Shown: positions 1-8,167, counted from the first letter of the stretch. The stretch: DNA of 64,000 nt from Streptomyces sp. CG 926 (GCF_003148825.1 NZ_QGGZ01000006.1:372001-436000), one strand, 5' to 3'. Made by a program: numbers and translations. Notes: generated from the letters alone by a model not told the origin.

Positions 1-582
1 CAGCGCCTCGTAGAGCGCCCGGCCCGGGACGGTCGCGCCCAGGATGCCCACGGACGCCCCGCTCCCGGCGGCCGCGTCGGTGAGTGCGCCCATCACCACC
101 GTCCCGAGGCCACGGCGCCGGTGTGCCGCTTCGGTGACGATCTGGTCGAAGACGCAGGCGGTACCGGCACGGGTCGAACCGGTCCGACCGCCGGCGGCCA
201 GGTCCCCGTCGGCGCTCAGGACGCGCACGTGGACGACTCCGTCGGCGGCCTCGACGGAGACGGTGTATCCGTCCGGCACGCGCACGCGCGACGGGCGGAG
301 ATCGACGGCCATCAGGAAGCAGGGCTCGGTGGGCTCCCACGCGGACGAGAACCAAGGGTCCATCTCGCCCTGCGGGAGGAACGCCTTGACGCAGGTGGTG
401 GGTTCGGTGATGGTGCCGATGAGATCACGGGCGGTCGCGGCATCGTTGTCGAGCAGGACGTGACGGACCACCTGGGACGGCTGTCCGGTCTCGATCCGCA
501 ACCCCCACGGCACGTCCACCGGCCTGGGCATCCCCCGACAGGCGGCCCATCCTTCGACCCACGATCGTGCGGTCTCCTGCAT
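1..582 (-). CDS. GNAT family N-acetyltransferase (3' end missing)
   Basis: Reading leftwards from an ATG at 582 the frame stays open to the window edge, giving at least 194 residues. The C-terminal half carries a GNAT acetyl-CoA pyrophosphate loop, read as RRRGLGTVVMGAL, preceded by a beta strand ending IVTEAAH and followed by the usual Ala/Gly helix and a final GRALYEAL segment. GNAT proteins transfer an acetyl group from acetyl-CoA to an amine; the acceptor cannot be inferred. The N-terminal ~100 residues, which start MQETARSWVEGWAACRGM, are less conserved. The gene is probably nearly complete, because few residues normally follow the visible end of the fold. Confidence 0.8.
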   Translation of the reverse strand, partial: MQETARSWVEGWAACRGMPRPVDVPWGLRIETGQPSQVVRHVLLDNDAATARDLIGTITEPTTCVKAFLPQGEMDPWFSSAWEPTEPCFLMAVDLRPSRVRVPDGYTVSVEAADGVVHVRVLSADGDLAAGGRTGSTRAGTACVFDQIVTEAAHRRRGLGTVVMGALTDAAAGSGASVGILGATVPGRALYEAL

Positions 583-690
583 CGGGCCACCCCCGGGACA
601 CGTCTGCGGACATGAGGCGAGGGGGAGCCCACCGGCCGGCACCCGCCCACCGGCCCGGACCCCCCGACCACCGCACTGTACGTGGCTGTC

Positions 691-1920
691 CTAGCGGATC
701 GGCATCCCGGAGATGGTGCGGGCGATCACCAGGCGCTGGATCTCGCTGGTGCCCTCGAAGATGGTGTAGATGGCGCTGTCCCGGTGCATGCGCTCCACCG
801 GGTACTCACGGGTGAAGCCGTTGCCGCCGAGGATCTGGACCGCCTGGGCGGTGACCTTCTTGGCGACCTCGCTCGCGAAGAGCTTCGACATCGAGCCCTC
901 CGCCGACTCGAACGGCCGGCCCGCGACCGCCATCCAGGACGCCCGCCACACCAGCAGCCGGGCCGCGTCGATCTGCGTCCGCATGTCGGCGAGCTGGAAG
1001 GCCACGCCCTGGTTGTCGATGATCGGGCGGCCGAACTGCGTACGGGTCTTCGCGTAGTCGAGGGCCACCTCGTACGCCGCGCGCGCGGTGCCGACGGCCA
1101 TCGCGCCGACCGCCGGCCGGGAGGCCTCGAAGGTGGCCATGGCCGCGTTCTTCACCCGCTCGCCGCCGCCGCTACGGGCGCGCTCGTGGGCCCGCGCGAG
1201 GCGCTCGTCCAGCTTCTCCTTGCCGCCGAGCAGGCAGGAGCCGGGGATCCGTACGTCCTCCAGCACCACCTCGGCGGTGTGCGAGGCGCGGATGCCGTGC
1301 TTCTTGAACTTCTGGCCCTGGGACAGGCCGGGGGTGTTCGGCGGGATGATGAAGGAGGCGTGCCCCTTGGTCCCCAGCGCGGGATCGACGACCGCGACGA
1401 CGATGTGGACGTTGGCGATGCCGCCGTTCGTCGCCCAGGTCTTGGTGCCGCTCAGTACCCACTCGTCCTTGGCCTGGTCGTAGACCGCGCGGGTGCGCAT
1501 CGAGCCGACGTCGGAGCCGGCGTCCGGCTCGGAGGAGCAGAAGGCGGCGACCTTGACGTCGTCAGGGGTGCCGTACATCTGCGGGATCCAGGTACCGATC
1601 TGCTCCTCGGTGCCGTTGGCGACGACGCCGATGGCCGCGAGTCCGGTGCCGACGATGGACAGCGCGATGCCCGCGTCGCCCCAGAACAGCTCCTCCATCG
1701 CCATCGGGATGCCGAGGCCCGTCGGGTCGAAGAACTGCTGGGCGTAGAAGTCCAAGGAGTAGATGCCGACCTTGGCGGCCTCCTGGATGACGGGCCACGG
1801 AGTCTCTTCGCGCTCGTCCCATTCCGCGGCGGCGGGACGCATCACATCGGCGGCGAAGCCGTGGATCCAGTCCCGTACCTGCTTCTGGTCGTCGTTCAGC
1901 TCCATGGTGAACTCCGCCAT
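691..1920 (-). CDS. acyl-CoA dehydrogenase
   Basis: This 409-residue protein is a flavin acyl-CoA dehydrogenase, which makes the alpha-beta double bond in an acyl-CoA and passes electrons to ETF. The order is standard: N-terminal helical domain (1-125), beta domain with the FAD/substrate loop around FCSSEPDAGSD, and C-terminal helical domain. The sequence IFEGTSEIQ places a glutamate at about residue 389, where the medium-chain family has its catalytic base. A Lys/Arg-rich stretch near residues 245-265 looks like a short insertion. It starts at ATG 1920. The divergent TetR gene and the palindrome at 1956-1970, about 36 bp upstream of the start, suggest local repression. Substrate chain length cannot be told. 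Confidence 0.92.
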   Translation of the reverse strand: MAEFTMELNDDQKQVRDWIHGFAADVMRPAAAEWDEREETPWPVIQEAAKVGIYSLDFYAQQFFDPTGLGIPMAMEELFWGDAGIALSIVGTGLAAIGVVANGTEEQIGTWIPQMYGTPDDVKVAAFCSSEPDAGSDVGSMRTRAVYDQAKDEWVLSGTKTWATNGGIANVHIVVAVVDPALGTKGHASFIIPPNTPGLSQGQKFKKHGIRASHTAEVVLEDVRIPGSCLLGGKEKLDERLARAHERARSGGGERVKNAAMATFEASRPAVGAMAVGTARAAYEVALDYAKTRTQFGRPIIDNQGVAFQLADMRTQIDAARLLVWRASWMAVAGRPFESAEGSMSKLFASEVAKKVTAQAVQILGGNGFTREYPVERMHRDSAIYTIFEGTSEIQRLVIARTISGMPIR

Positions 1921-1955
1921 GTCCCCTCCACCTGTCTGTACTCGTCCCTGCGGAA

Positions 1956-1970
1956 GTTACTAGCGGTAAC
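1956..1970. promoter_or_regulatory. palindrome upstream of acyl-CoA dehydrogenase
   Basis: GTTACTAGCGGTAAC has perfect 5-bp arms with a 5-bp centre. A second, degenerate GTTAC...GTAG motif lies at 1991-2005. It lies between the divergent dehydrogenase and TetR genes, close to the dehydrogenase start, which is where a TetR repressor would bind. Binding is inferred. Confidence 0.45.
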
Positions 1971-2090
1971 CTACGCGAAGGCCACAGTCTGTTACCGGCG
2001 AGTAGGCACTGTCAAGCACCGCCCGCACCGGCCCTGACGCCGGCCGGGGCGACCGCGGAATCGAACGACGGGGTGTGCGGGGTGTTACGT

Positions 2091-2107
2091 TGCGTGGGCG
2101 TCACGCA
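2091..2107. promoter_or_regulatory. palindrome upstream of TetR gene
   Basis: TGCGTG-GGCGT-CACGCA is a perfect 6-bp inverted repeat ending 29 bp before the TetR start codon. It could be an autoregulatory operator or a small hairpin in the leader; the sequence alone does not decide. Confidence 0.3.
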
Positions 2108-2136
2108 CATCGCAAGGGCGGGGAGAGAAACACGTC

Positions 2137-2781
2137 ATGGAGACCACTCAACAGGCCGGTGAGCCGGGAGCGGCCGAACGCCGCCGGCGGGAGCTGCTCG
2201 AAGCGGCCGACCGGGTCGTGCTCAGGGACGGCCCGAAGGCCTCCATGAACGCGATCGCGGCGGAGGCCGGCATCACCAAGCCCATCCTCTACCGGCACTT
2301 CGGGGACAAGGCGGGCCTCTACCAGGCCCTCGCCGTCCGGCACACCGACGCGCTGCTCGACTCGCTACGGGCCGCGCTCGACGCCCCCGCCGAGCGGCGC
2401 GATCGGGTGGAGGCGACCCTCGACACCTACCTCGCCGCCATCGAGGCCCGCCCGCAGGTCTACCGCTTCCTCATGCACCCGGCCGAGGACTCCCACACCG
2501 CGGAACGTGGCTTCGACGTCGGCCTGCACTCGGCCCCGCTGCTGCGCCGGCTCGGCGAGGAGCTGGCCGAGGTGATCGGTGAACGGGTGGACCTCGGCCC
2601 GGGGGGCGAACGCCTCGCCCGGATCTGGGGCCACGGCATCGTCGGCATGATGCACGCGGCCGGTGACTGGTGGCTGGGCGAACGGCCCTGCGAGCGGGCG
2701 GAGCTGGTCGCGGGCCTCACCGACCTCCTCTGGGGCCGCCTGGCCACCGCCGGCAACCGCGAAGACGGCCCGGGCTTCTGA
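2137..2781 (+). CDS. TetR/AcrR family transcriptional regulator
   Basis: This is a 214-residue TetR-type repressor. The N-terminal DNA-binding helices (about residues 12-58) have the family pattern ELLEAADRVVLRDG, a recognition helix region AIAAEAGITKPILYRHF, then DKAGLYQAL. The C-terminal ligand-binding domain is alanine- and leucine-rich and contains a VGMMHAAGDWW segment, seen in many actinobacterial TetR proteins encoded next to fatty-acid genes. It is divergent from the acyl-CoA dehydrogenase, so that gene is its likely target. The start at 2137 follows a GGGGAGAG purine run. The ligand is unknown, but an acyl-CoA would fit the context. Confidence 0.9.
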   Translation: METTQQAGEPGAAERRRRELLEAADRVVLRDGPKASMNAIAAEAGITKPILYRHFGDKAGLYQALAVRHTDALLDSLRAALDAPAERRDRVEATLDTYLAAIEARPQVYRFLMHPAEDSHTAERGFDVGLHSAPLLRRLGEELAEVIGERVDLGPGGERLARIWGHGIVGMMHAAGDWWLGERPCERAELVAGLTDLLWGRLATAGNREDGPGF

Positions 2782-2791
2782 CCCCGCCGAG

Positions 2792-2910
2792 CCACCCCCG
2801 GCTCCGCCGGCCAATCCCAGCCTCGCCGAGCCACTCCCGGCTCCGCCCGGGCAATCCCAGCCTCGCCGGGCCACTTCCGGCTCCGCCCGGGCAATCCCAG
2901 CCTCGCCGGC
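2792..2910. repeat. three tandem ~40-bp repeats
   Basis: Three head-to-tail copies (2792-2830, 2831-2870, 2871-2910) share the pattern CCAC-YYCCGGCTCCGCC followed by AATCCCAGCCTCGCCG. The last copy runs into the longer inverted repeat at 2897-3008. The array lies directly after the TetR stop codon and holds no gene. Confidence 0.8.
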
Positions 2911-3008
2911 GTTTGAGGCGCGGGGTCTGGGGCGGAGCCCCAGGGAACCCGGCTCCGCCGGGCACCGGGCTCCGCCCGGACCCGCGCCTCAAACGCCGGC
3001 GAGGCTGG
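2897..3008. repeat. REP-like inverted repeat, 28-bp arms
   Basis: The arms at 2897-2924 and 2981-3008 are perfect reverse complements (28 bp) around the core GCCGGCGTTTGAGGCGCGG. The loop holds a smaller perfect hairpin, CTGGGGC-GGA-GCCCCAG at 2927-2943. Bases 2905-2943 are identical to 22807-22845. The element lies between two converging genes and probably works as a bidirectional terminator. Its right arm extends into the 3' end of def. Confidence 0.85.
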
Positions 3009-3555
3009 AAATGCCCTCCGCACCCCAAGGGGTCTTGCGGATGGCCCGCCGCAGGCGACGGGCCCGCAGTCCCGTCACGCGGTCCGCGTACACCGTCCCG
3101 TCGAGGTGGTCGCACTCATGCTGAAGGCACCGCGCGAAGAACCCCGTCCCCGAGATCCGCACCGCGGCCCCGTCCGAGGTGACACCTTCCACCACCGCGT
3201 GGTCGAAGCGGGCCGTACCCGCCTCCAGCCCCGGCAGGGACAGGCACCCCTCCGGCCCCAGGAACTCGTCCCCGTCGGCCGTCACCAACCGCGGGTTGAC
3301 GATGTGCCCGACGTGGCGGACGTCCTCGTCGTCGGGGCAGTCGTAGACGAACACCCGCTGTCCGACGCCGATCTGGTTCGCGGCGAGCCCGACACCCTCG
3401 GCGGCGTACATCGTGGCGAACATGTCCTCGATGAGCCGGTCGAGATCCGGGCCGAATTCGGTGACTTCCGCACACGCGGAGTGGAGCACCGGATCACCCA
3501 GCAGGCTCATGGTGCGGACGAGACCGGTGGTGCCGGGAATGGGGCGCTGTCGCAT
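2989..3555 (-). CDS. def: peptide deformylase
   Basis: This metalloenzyme removes the formyl group from the N-terminal methionine of new proteins. All three signature motifs are present in the 188-residue product: GVGLAANQ at residues 54-61, EGCLS at 102-106 (metal-ligand Cys104), and HECDH at 146-150 (two His ligands and the catalytic Glu). ATG 3555 was chosen because it gives a short leader before the conserved LLGDPVLH. The last residues, GISSLAGV and stop, are encoded inside the repeat arm at 2981-3008, so the present C-terminus seems to come partly from a repeat insertion. The core is intact and should be active. Confidence 0.95.
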   Translation of the reverse strand: MRQRPIPGTTGLVRTMSLLGDPVLHSACAEVTEFGPDLDRLIEDMFATMYAAEGVGLAANQIGVGQRVFVYDCPDDEDVRHVGHIVNPRLVTADGDEFLGPEGCLSLPGLEAGTARFDHAVVEGVTSDGAAVRISGTGFFARCLQHECDHLDGTVYADRVTGLRARRLRRAIRKTPWGAEGISSLAGV

Positions 3556-3678
3556 GGCCGTAAGCCTACGACGGGCGACTATATGAGGAGATCCGCGGCG
3601 GGGCGGGGGCGCCGCGGTCAAGGCTCCGGCCGGTACTGGATAGGCTGGGGCCGACCGACGCAAGGAGGACAAGGGACG

Positions 3679-4917
3679 ATGGCAGGCAACACGGAGCCGC
3701 TTTCGCCGCGGGCCAAGCTGGCCGTGACGGCGGGCAAGGCCGCGGCGGCGGTGTCGCGGGCCGCGGGACGCGGAAGCGGATCGGTGATCGGTGGCAAGGT
3801 CGCACTCAGGCTCGACCCCGATCTTCTCGGCGCGCTGGCGCAACATCTCGATGTCGTCCTCGTCTCCGCGACGAACGGCAAGACCACGACGACCCGACTG
3901 ATCGCGGAGGCCCTGCGGGCCAGCGGTCCGGTCGTCTCCAACGCCCTCGGCGCCAACATGCCGGCCGGCATCACCTCCGCGCTGGCCGGTGGCTCGGACG
4001 CCAAGTACGGCGTCATCGAGGTGGACGAGAAGTACCTGGCCGGAGTGGCCCGGGACGTCACCCCCAAGGTGATCGCCCTGCTCAACCTCTCCCGCGACCA
4101 GCTGGACCGCGCCGCCGAGACCCGCATGCTCGCGGAGAAGTGGCGTGAGGGCCTCCAGGGTTCCAAGGCGGTCATCGTCGCCAACTGCGACGACCCGCTG
4201 ATCGTGTGGTCCGCCTCCTCCTCGCAGAACGTGGTGTGGGTCGCGGCCGGCCAGGAGTGGAAGGACGACGCCTGGTCGTGCCCCTCCTGCGGTGGCGTCA
4301 TGCAGCGCCCCGGCGACGACTGGTTCTGCGGCGAGTGCGGATTCCGACGCCCGACCCCGACCTGGGTGCTCTCCGGCGACCATGTCCTGGACCCGCACGG
4401 CTCGGCCTGGCCGATCCACCTGCAGCTGCCCGGCCGCGCCAACAAGGCCAACGCCGCGACCTCGGCCGCCGTGGCCGCCGTCTTCGGTGTTCCGCCGCAG
4501 GTCGCGCTGGAGCGGATGTACCAGGTGCAGGCCGTCGCCGGCCGTTACGACGTGGTGAACTTCCAGGGCCGTGAGCTGCGGCTGCTGCTCGCGAAGAACC
4601 CGGCGGGCTGGCTCGAAACGTTTTCGCTGATCGATCCCCCGCCGACCCCGGTGATCCTTTCGGTGAACGCGCGCGGCGCCGACGGCACCGACACCTCGTG
4701 GCTGTGGGACGTGGACTACCCGCGGCTGGCCGGTCACCCGATCTTCGTGATCGGTGACCGCAAGCTGGACCTCGCGGTCCGCCTGGAGGTCGCCGGCCTG
4801 GAGTTCCGGGTGTGCGACACCCTCGACGAGGCCGTGCAGCTCGCGCCGCCCGGACAGATCGAGCTGATCGCCAACTACACCGCCTTCCAGGACGTGCGCC
4901 GCCGCGTCGGCAACTAG
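3679..4917 (+). CDS. murT: lipid II isoglutaminyl synthase, MurT subunit
   Basis: MurT is the Mur-ligase-like half of the MurT-GatD enzyme, which amidates the D-glutamate of lipid II to D-isoglutamine at the membrane. The 412-residue protein has the ATP loop SATNGKTTTT (about 63-72), a Mur ligase middle domain, and a four-cysteine ribbon (Cys201, Cys204, Cys217, Cys220) typical of MurT. A C-terminal DUF1727 domain holds NARGADGTDTSWLWDVDY, which includes the acidic residue that works with GatD. A strong AGGAGG at 3663-3668 supports ATG 3679. A TAGGCT hexamer near 3641 could be a -10 box. gatD starts 20 bp downstream, so the two genes form an operon. Confidence 0.95.
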   Translation: MAGNTEPLSPRAKLAVTAGKAAAAVSRAAGRGSGSVIGGKVALRLDPDLLGALAQHLDVVLVSATNGKTTTTRLIAEALRASGPVVSNALGANMPAGITSALAGGSDAKYGVIEVDEKYLAGVARDVTPKVIALLNLSRDQLDRAAETRMLAEKWREGLQGSKAVIVANCDDPLIVWSASSSQNVVWVAAGQEWKDDAWSCPSCGGVMQRPGDDWFCGECGFRRPTPTWVLSGDHVLDPHGSAWPIHLQLPGRANKANAATSAAVAAVFGVPPQVALERMYQVQAVAGRYDVVNFQGRELRLLLAKNPAGWLETFSLIDPPPTPVILSVNARGADGTDTSWLWDVDYPRLAGHPIFVIGDRKLDLAVRLEVAGLEFRVCDTLDEAVQLAPPGQIELIANYTAFQDVRRRVGN

Positions 4918-4937
4918 TACCCATAAAGGACAAGAGC

Positions 4938-5666
4938 ATGAGCGACAACAGCCTGCGTCTGGTGTGGGTCTACCCGGACCTGCTGAGCACGTACGGAGAC
5001 CAGGGCAACGCCCTCGTGGTGGAGCGCCGGGCGCGCCAGCGCGGCCTGGACGTGCAGCGCGTGGACGTGCGCAGCGACCAGCCGATCCCCACCTCGGGCG
5101 ACATCTACCTGATCGGCGGTGGCGAGGACCGGCCGCAGCGCCTGGCCGCGGAGCGCCTGCTGCGCGACGGCGGTCTGGAGCGGGCCGTCTCGAACGGGGC
5201 GATCGTCTTCTCGGTCTGCGCCGGGTACCAGATCCTCGGCAAGGAGTTCGTCAACGACCAGGGACAGCGCCAGGAGGGCCTCGGCCTGCTGGACGTCGTC
5301 ACCGTGCGCGGTGAGGGCGAGCGGTGCGTCGGCGACGTCCTCGCGGACATCGACCCGCGCCTGGGCCTGCCGCAGCTGACGGGTTTCGAGAACCACCAGG
5401 GCGTGACCCACCTCGGCCCGACGGCCAAGCCGTTCGCCCGGGTGAGCATGGGCCGTGGCAACGGCACCGGTGACGGCACCGAAGGCGCGTACAACGACAC
5501 GGTGTTCGGCACGTACATGCACGGTCCCGTGATGGCCCGCAACCCGCAGATCGCGGACCTGCTGCTGAAGCTGGCCCTCGATGTGAACGCGCTGCCGGCC
5601 ATAGACGACCGGTGGTACGAGGCGCTGCGCGCGGAGCGCATCGCCACCGCGACGCAGCCCGCCTAG
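4938..5666 (+). CDS. gatD: lipid II isoglutaminyl synthase, GatD glutaminase subunit
   Basis: GatD supplies ammonia from glutamine to MurT. It is a 242-residue CobB/CobQ-type class I glutamine amidotransferase. The nucleophile is Cys94 in FSVCAGYQILG, and the catalytic His is His195 in GTYMHGP; the glycine-rich LIGGGEDRPQ (58-67) forms the oxyanion region. There is no synthetase domain, as expected for a two-subunit enzyme. An AAAGGA lies 7 bp before ATG 4938. The terminator at 5711-5744 closes the murT-gatD unit. Confidence 0.95.
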   Translation: MSDNSLRLVWVYPDLLSTYGDQGNALVVERRARQRGLDVQRVDVRSDQPIPTSGDIYLIGGGEDRPQRLAAERLLRDGGLERAVSNGAIVFSVCAGYQILGKEFVNDQGQRQEGLGLLDVVTVRGEGERCVGDVLADIDPRLGLPQLTGFENHQGVTHLGPTAKPFARVSMGRGNGTGDGTEGAYNDTVFGTYMHGPVMARNPQIADLLLKLALDVNALPAIDDRWYEALRAERIATATQPA

Positions 5667-5710
5667 AGGCCCTGCGGAGCGCTCATCGGGGCGGCCCCGT
5701 CATCATCTGT

Positions 5711-5744
5711 TCGGCCCGGTTTTCCCTAGGGGGAACCGGGCCGA
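5711..5744 (+). terminator. hairpin after gatD
   Basis: TCGGCCCGGTTTTCCC pairs with GGGGGAACCGGGCCGA with one mismatch and a very short loop. It starts 45 bp after the gatD stop, in front of the pfkA promoter region. Confidence 0.7.
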
Positions 5745-5882
5745 CGTGGTTTCGTACGACGAGTGCGACCAGCATGTGGAGGATGGTTCAGTCCACCTCT
5801 CCACCGCTTGTAGGGTGGCCGTAGTTCCAACCGGACGACGTGGTCCGGTCGTCGGCCCACGTTGCAAAGGTCCGTTCCTGCC

Positions 5883-6908
5883 ATGCGCATAGGTGTGCTC
5901 ACTTCCGGTGGCGACTGCCCCGGTCTCAACGCCGTCATCCGCTCCGTCGTGCACCGTGCCGTGGTCGACCACGGCGACGAGGTCATCGGCTTCCTCGACG
6001 GCTGGAAGGGCCTGCTGGAGGCCGACTACCGCAAGCTCGACCTCGACGCCGTCGGCGGCATCCTCGCCCGCGGCGGCACCATCCTCGGCTCCTCCCGGGT
6101 CCAGCCCGCGCACCTGCGCGACGGCGTGGAGCGCGCCCGCGGCCACGTCGCGGACCTCGGCCTCGACGCGATCATCCCGATCGGCGGCGAGGGCACGCTG
6201 AAGGCCGCGAACCTGCTGTCCGAGGCCGGTCTGCCGATCGTCGGGGTCCCGAAGACCATCGACAACGACATCGCCTCCACCGACGTCACCTTCGGCTTCG
6301 ACACGGCCGTCGGGGTCGCCACCGAGGCCCTGGACCGGCTGAAGACCACCGCCGAGTCCCACCAGCGCGTGATGGTCGTGGAGGTCATGGGCCGCCACAC
6401 CGGCTGGATCGCCCTGCACTCCGGCATGGCGGCCGGCGCGCACGCGATCGTCGTCCCGGAGCGCCCCTTCGACATCGACGAACTGACGGCGATCGTCGGC
6501 GAGCGGTTCTCCGCGGGCAAGCGGTTCGCGATCGTCGTGGTGGCCGAGGGCGCCAAGCCGAGGCCCGGCTCGATGGACTTCGAGGAGCGCGGCAAGGACA
6601 TCTACGGTCACGAGCGGTTCGCCGGCATCGGCAACCTGCTGGCCGTGGAGCTGGAGAACCGCCTGGGCAAGGAGGCCCGGCCGGTGATCCTGGGTCACGT
6701 CCAGCGTGGTGGCACGCCGACCGCGTACGACCGGGTCCTGGCCACCCGCTTCGGCTGGCACGCGGTGGAGGCGGCGCACCGCGGCGAGTTCGGCATGCTG
6801 ACCGCGCTGCGCGGGACGGACATCGTGATGGTGCCGCTGTCCGAGGCCACCTCGACCCTCAAGACGGTGCCGTCCGAGCGGTACGACGAGGCGCAGACCG
6901 TTCTGTGA
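5883..6908 (+). CDS. pfkA: 6-phosphofructokinase (group III)
   Basis: The enzyme phosphorylates fructose 6-phosphate to fructose 1,6-bisphosphate in glycolysis. The 341-residue protein has the phosphate-binding start GVLTSGGDCPGLN (4-16), the GGEGT motif at 101-105, and PKTIDND at 123-129. Gly104 is the residue of ATP-dependent enzymes, while Lys124 is the residue typical of pyrophosphate-type enzymes. This mix is known in actinobacterial group III enzymes such as the ATP-dependent Streptomyces PfkA, so ATP is the likely donor. ATG 5883 places the conserved MRIGVLTSGGD at the N-terminus. Streptomyces usually carry several pfkA paralogues; which one this is cannot be fixed from sequence alone. 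Confidence 0.94.
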   Translation: MRIGVLTSGGDCPGLNAVIRSVVHRAVVDHGDEVIGFLDGWKGLLEADYRKLDLDAVGGILARGGTILGSSRVQPAHLRDGVERARGHVADLGLDAIIPIGGEGTLKAANLLSEAGLPIVGVPKTIDNDIASTDVTFGFDTAVGVATEALDRLKTTAESHQRVMVVEVMGRHTGWIALHSGMAAGAHAIVVPERPFDIDELTAIVGERFSAGKRFAIVVVAEGAKPRPGSMDFEERGKDIYGHERFAGIGNLLAVELENRLGKEARPVILGHVQRGGTPTAYDRVLATRFGWHAVEAAHRGEFGMLTALRGTDIVMVPLSEATSTLKTVPSERYDEAQTVL

Positions 6909-6940
6909 CGTCCCCTTCTCCGACGTCCCTTTTGTGACAG

Positions 6941-6974
6941 GCCGCCCCCGCGCGCACCGGCGCTCGGGGGCGGC
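6941..6974 (+). terminator. hairpin after pfkA
   Basis: GCCGCCCCCG at 6941-6950 and CGGGGGCGGC at 6965-6974 are perfect 10-bp arms with a 14-nt loop. They lie 32 bp after the pfkA stop and before the next start codon. Confidence 0.65.
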
Positions 6975-7013
6975 ACTACTGTGGTGGGGCATCACGGTCA
7001 AGGGAGTGAACAG

Positions 7014-7976
7014 ATGGATCACAGCGGGCACGGCATGGACATGCACATGGACATGGACCTGCCGCCGTTCACTCTCGGGCGCGGGCTGGAGTTCTCCTTC
7101 GACGCCTTCTTCCTGATCGGCTCGCTGGTCGGGCTCGCCCTGTACGGGTGGGGCGTGCTGCGGCTGCGCCGGCGCGGGGACTCCTGGCCGCTGGGCCGGA
7201 CCATCGCCTTCACCGTGGGCGTGCTGACCGTGATCCTCGTGATGTGCACCAAGCTGAACGACTACGGCATGGTCATGTTCAGCGTGCACATGGTGCAGCA
7301 CATGGTGATCAGCATGGTCACCCCGATCCTGGTACTGCTGGGCGCTCCGGTGACGCTGGCGCTGCGCGCGCTGCCGCCCGCCGCCCGTGGTCACAAGGGG
7401 CCGCGCGAGGTGCTGCTGATGCTGCTGCACAGCCGGTACATGAAGGTGATCACCCACCCCGCCTTCACGATCCCGATGTTCATCGCGAGCCTCTACGCGC
7501 TGTACTTCACCCCGCTCTTCGACTTCCTGATGGAGAGCCGGACCGGGCACATCGCGATGATGGTGCACTTCCTCGCCGTCGGCCTCATCTTCTTCTGGCC
7601 GATCATGGGCATCGACCCGGGCCCGCACCGGCCGGGTTACGTGATGCGGATGCTGGAGCTGTTCGCCGGCATGCCCTTCCACGCCTTCTTCGGCATCGCC
7701 CTGATGATGGCGAGCCAGCCGATGATCAAGACGTACGAGAACCCGCCGGCGTCCCTCGGCATCGACCCGCTGCTCGACCAGCAGTGGGGCGGCGGTATCG
7801 CCTGGGCCTTCAGCGAGATCCCCTCGGTCCTGGTCCTGATCGCCCTCGTCTACCAGTGGTACCACTCCGAGCAGCGGGCCGCGCGGCGGTCCGACCGGGC
7901 CGAGGACCGCAGCGGTGACAAGGAGCTGGCCGCGTACAACGCGTATCTCGCCTCGCTCCAAGCGCGTGGCCGGTAG
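7014..7976 (+). CDS. CtaG-type cytochrome c oxidase assembly protein
   Basis: This is a 320-residue polytopic membrane protein with about seven hydrophobic segments, from residue ~20 to ~290. It matches the caa3_CtaG family, which is linked to maturation of the copper site of cytochrome c oxidase. The N-terminus is rich in His and Met (MDHSGHGMDMHMDMD), a pattern suited to binding copper. A second His/Met cluster, MVMFSVHMVQHMVISM, lies in an early helix. The C-terminal tail is charged and cytoplasmic. The ATG at 7014 follows an AGGGAG. A copper-delivery role is family knowledge plus inference. Confidence 0.85.
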   Translation: MDHSGHGMDMHMDMDLPPFTLGRGLEFSFDAFFLIGSLVGLALYGWGVLRLRRRGDSWPLGRTIAFTVGVLTVILVMCTKLNDYGMVMFSVHMVQHMVISMVTPILVLLGAPVTLALRALPPAARGHKGPREVLLMLLHSRYMKVITHPAFTIPMFIASLYALYFTPLFDFLMESRTGHIAMMVHFLAVGLIFFWPIMGIDPGPHRPGYVMRMLELFAGMPFHAFFGIALMMASQPMIKTYENPPASLGIDPLLDQQWGGGIAWAFSEIPSVLVLIALVYQWYHSEQRAARRSDRAEDRSGDKELAAYNAYLASLQARGR

Positions 7977-8008
7977 CGCGATACCGCCTTCGCGCGCCAC
8001 CATGGGGC

Positions 8009-8167
8009 ATGACCGGATCCGTTAAGGCGATGTGCGTCATGACCTTCGCCGCTCTGGTGGCCGTCGCCGCGTATTCCGTGGCCCTCGGCAGCAACGGCTG
8101 GCTGTGGTTCGGCTGGGTGGTGCTGGGGCTGCTGACCGCCGGGATGGCCGCGACACGCAATGTCTGA
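8009..8167 (+). CDS. small two-helix membrane protein
   Basis: A 52-residue frame runs from ATG 8009 to TGA 8167. It encodes two hydrophobic stretches (about residues 11-25 and 30-46: FAALVAVAAYSVAL and WLWFGWVVLGLLTAGM), split by a short SNG turn. Third codon positions are G/C-rich as in neighbouring genes, which argues it is real. It follows the ctaG-like gene by 32 bp and may be co-transcribed with it. No family was recognised and no function is proposed. Confidence 0.6.
   Translation: MTGSVKAMCVMTFAALVAVAAYSVALGSNGWLWFGWVVLGLLTAGMAATRNV

Noticed and set aside
5703..8003. Long minus-strand frame antisense to pfkA and the ctaG-like gene
   Set aside because: Its product is His/Asp/Arg-rich low-complexity sequence without motifs, typical of the antisense of GC-rich genes.
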